Part shown: positions 62,271 to 64,000 of the stretch, in pieces
Layout: each line of letters starts with the position of its first letter
Numbering within the stretch: the first letter of the stretch is position 1
NCBI GenBank assembly: GCA_029245345.1
Contig: JAQWPM010000021.1
Span: forward strand, 186,001 to 250,000
Reading direction: 5' to 3'
DNA: 64,000 nucleotides
From: Longimicrobiales bacterium
Lineage (GTDB): Bacteria; Gemmatimonadota; Gemmatimonadetes; Longimicrobiales; Gaopeijiaceae
Notes under the pieces: generated by a model
Told to the model about the DNA's origin: nothing
Databases searched by the model: none
Seen by the model: only the letters and a program-made list of their open reading frames with translations
Made by a program: the position numbers and the translations under genes

Positions 62271-64000
62271 ATGGCCAAGTTCTGGCACCCACGGGCTTAC
62301 CTTTCCGGCGTGACCTTCGCGGGGATGTTGGGACTAGGGGGCGCATGGGGCTCTTGGCAGAACATGTGCGTAGGGGATGCATGCCCTTCGATCGCGCAGA
62401 TTAGGACATTCGAGCACCAGCAAACCAGTAAGCTGCTGAGCCATGACGGACGGCAGATCGGGGAGCTGGGGATCGAAAAGCGCACGCCAGTGTCGATCCA
62501 CGCCATTCCCGAGTATGTCCCTCAGGCTGTAGTTGCGATTGAAGACAAACGCTTCTACGACCACGGCGGCTTCGACCCCATCGGCTTCGCACGGGCGATC
62601 GTCGGCGAACTCACCTTCCGAAACCTGGGTGGGGGAAGCACCATCACCCAGCAGCTCGCTCGAAACCTCTTTGACGAGATCGGCTTCCGAAGGAGGTACA
62701 TAAGGAAGGCCCGAGAGATTCAGGTCGCGCTCGACATCGAGCGCTCCTATACCAAGGATCAAATCCTCGAGGCGTATCTCAATGAGATCTACATGGGGCG
62801 TGGGAACCTGTATGGCTTTCAGAACGCCGCTCAATACTACGTTGGCAAAAACGTTACGGATCTGAACCCTGCGGAAGGGGCCCTACTCGCCGCCATCCTC
62901 AACCGCCCGGCTGCGTACGACCCATTTCGGCACCCGGACCTGGCAAAGGCCCGCCGCGATAGGGTTTTAGCACTGATGGCTGCCGAAGGATTCCTCTCCG
63001 AAGAGGAAGCGGCTCGATGGCAGCGGTTCCCGCTTCCCGACACGGAGTCGTCCGGGCCTGGGACGTCCATCGCACCCTACTTCGAGGAATGGGTGCGGCA
63101 AATTCTCCAGGACCGCTTCGGCGACGAGATCTACCGAAGCGGGCTAAGAGTCTATACCACCCTCGATGTCGGGATGCAGAAGGCGGCTCGCGAGGCGATG
63201 GAATGGGGTTGGGCCAAGATCGAAGCGGATTCTGTTCGATTCAAACATCCACGCTACGCGGAATACGACACAGTTTCGTCGTTCCCAGGCTCCTCGCCGT
63301 ACTTGCAAGGCGCCTTCGTCGCCCTTGACCCCGAGAACGGGCACGTTCGTGCGCTGATTGGGGGCAGGAATTACCAGCAATCGAAGTTCGATCGGGCCCG
63401 GCTCGCTCAGCGCCAGGCTGGCTCGTCCTTTAAGCCCTTCGTCTATACATCAGCGATCGCGAGCGGGCTCCCAGCGTCGCATATCGTTGTCGATGCACCG
63501 GTCGTTTACTCTCAGGTCAGCGGAGAAGACTGGAGGCCGGCCAACTTTGGCAACGAATTCCAGGGCCCAATCACCATCCGCGAGGGCATGTATCGCTCGG
63601 TCAACATGGTCGCGATCAAGCTGGGTTGGGAGGAAGTCGGCATCGAGACGGTTGCGCAAACCGCCCGGCGCATGGGAATCCAAACAGAAATCGAGCGATT
63701 CCCCTCGACCACCATCGGTGCCGCGGAGGTGATCCCGATCCAGGTTGCTGAGGCCTACTCGGCATTCCCGAACATCGGCACCAAGGTCCGGCCCTTCCCC
63801 GTCCTGCGCGTCGAAGATGCCGATGGGAATCTGTTGTGGGAGCCACAGCCCGAGCGTACACAAGTGCTCGACAGCCTTGTGACTCGCATCATGGTATCGA
63901 TGCTCGAGGATGTGGTGACGCGCGGGACTGGGTACGCGGCGATCCGCCTGAACGCGGGACTCCCTCGTGAGGTCCCGGCAGGCGGCAAGACGGGTACAAC
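62271..64000 (+). CDS. Class A penicillin-binding protein (PBP1a-type), 3' end outside window
   Basis: I translated 576 codons from ATG 62271, in frame to the window edge. After a short cytoplasmic start and a hydrophobic segment (AYLSGVTFAGMLGLGG), the glycosyltransferase domain shows AIEDKRFYDHGG with catalytic Glu91 and GGGSTITQQLARNL. RKAREIQVALDIERSYTKDQILEAYLN follows (partly quoted). The transpeptidase has SSFK (S385-K388), SVN (RSVNMVAIKLG) and KTGT at the very end of the window. It polymerises and cross-links peptidoglycan. The start lacks a clear ribosome site. It is divergent from susC. Confidence 0.93.
   Translation, partial: MAKFWHPRAYLSGVTFAGMLGLGGAWGSWQNMCVGDACPSIAQIRTFEHQQTSKLLSHDGRQIGELGIEKRTPVSIHAIPEYVPQAVVAIEDKRFYDHGGFDPIGFARAIVGELTFRNLGGGSTITQQLARNLFDEIGFRRRYIRKAREIQVALDIERSYTKDQILEAYLNEIYMGRGNLYGFQNAAQYYVGKNVTDLNPAEGALLAAILNRPAAYDPFRHPDLAKARRDRVLALMAAEGFLSEEEAARWQRFPLPDTESSGPGTSIAPYFEEWVRQILQDRFGDEIYRSGLRVYTTLDVGMQKAAREAMEWGWAKIEADSVRFKHPRYAEYDTVSSFPGSSPYLQGAFVALDPENGHVRALIGGRNYQQSKFDRARLAQRQAGSSFKPFVYTSAIASGLPASHIVVDAPVVYSQVSGEDWRPANFGNEFQGPITIREGMYRSVNMVAIKLGWEEVGIETVAQTARRMGIQTEIERFPSTTIGAAEVIPIQVAEAYSAFPNIGTKVRPFPVLRVEDADGNLLWEPQPERTQVLDSLVTRIMVSMLEDVVTRGTGYAAIRLNAGLPREVPAGGKTGT

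Noticed and set aside
62096-62278. 60-codon minus frame in the susC/PBP spacer
   Set aside because: It has no ribosome site, no recognisable motif and overlaps the start of the PBP gene. It is too weak to list as a gene.
1-64000. tRNA, rRNA, CRISPR array, insertion sequence or prophage genes
   Set aside because: I looked for T-loop sequences, regularly spaced repeats, terminal inverted repeats, transposases, integrases and phage structural motifs and saw none. A tRNA search program could still find an overlooked gene.

Overview
This is a GC-rich (by eye about 60 percent) bacterial chromosome segment. It encodes a Gram-negative envelope: SurA, FtsEX with an EnvC-like protein, many lipoproteins, several outer-membrane barrels and a SusC/SusD pair. 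The GWxTD-domain protein, the SusC/SusD pair and the mfd-PPIase-pdxA-ftsEX gene order fit an aerobic member of the FCB assemblage, most likely Gemmatimonadota. That placement is an inference from gene families, since no rRNA gene is present. I saw no tRNA, rRNA, CRISPR array, insertion sequence or prophage. Gene density is high, with many 4-base GTGA/ATGA overlaps and frequent GTG or TTG starts.

Layout. 0-4.3 kb (minus): a truncated STAS-like gene, a PfkB-family kinase and a ROK-family kinase form a tight operon, followed upstream by lepA. 4.4-6.9 kb (plus): a lipoprotein and an outer-membrane barrel protein, closed by a strong terminator. 6.9-8.5 kb (minus): a DUF4384 protein with an arginine-rich tail. 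8.7-23.1 kb (plus): eleven genes in one direction: DUF58, BatA/vWA, mfd, two parvulin-type isomerases, pdxA, ftsE, ftsX, an EnvC-like protein, holB and moaC. 23.1-27.8 kb (minus): an MltD-like lytic transglycosylase, a class V aminotransferase, guaB and a small DUF2281-like protein.

27.8-35.1 kb: a hexapeptide acyltransferase, acs, a P1B-4 metal ATPase next to a PerR-like Fur regulator, and a DacB-type carboxypeptidase with a LysM tail. 35-41 kb: a small unknown gene, a frameshifted regulator remnant, an EamA transporter, a zinc-ribbon membrane protein, and a metalloprotease lipoprotein co-translated with an SH3-repeat protein. 41-47 kb: an outer-membrane barrel, moeA, an intact M23 lipoprotein, etfAB and an NhaC antiporter. 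46.9-47.4 kb: a decayed 3-methyladenine DNA glycosylase. 47.4-53.3 kb (minus): a NYN-LOTUS-LOTUS-HhH protein, an acyl-CoA ligase, aroB and a metallopeptidase lipoprotein. 53.5-56.8 kb: a barrel protein, a GWxTD protein and a small lipoprotein. 56.8-61.7 kb (minus): susD and susC with a terminator. A 542-base divergent spacer rich in dyads separates susC from a class A penicillin-binding protein that runs off the right edge.

How the genes work together. Envelope biogenesis dominates. SurA and a PpiC lipoprotein fold exported proteins. FtsEX with the degenerate LytM protein probably controls septal wall splitting. MltD, M23, DacB-LysM and the class A PBP remodel peptidoglycan. Metabolic genes (guaB, acs, etfAB, aroB, pdxA, moaC, moeA) indicate an aerobic heterotroph using acetate, fatty or amino acids and molybdoenzymes. 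The best candidates for new biology are the PerR-like/P1B-4 pair, the NYN-LOTUS-HhH protein with a G8 tract near its start, and the two gene remnants.
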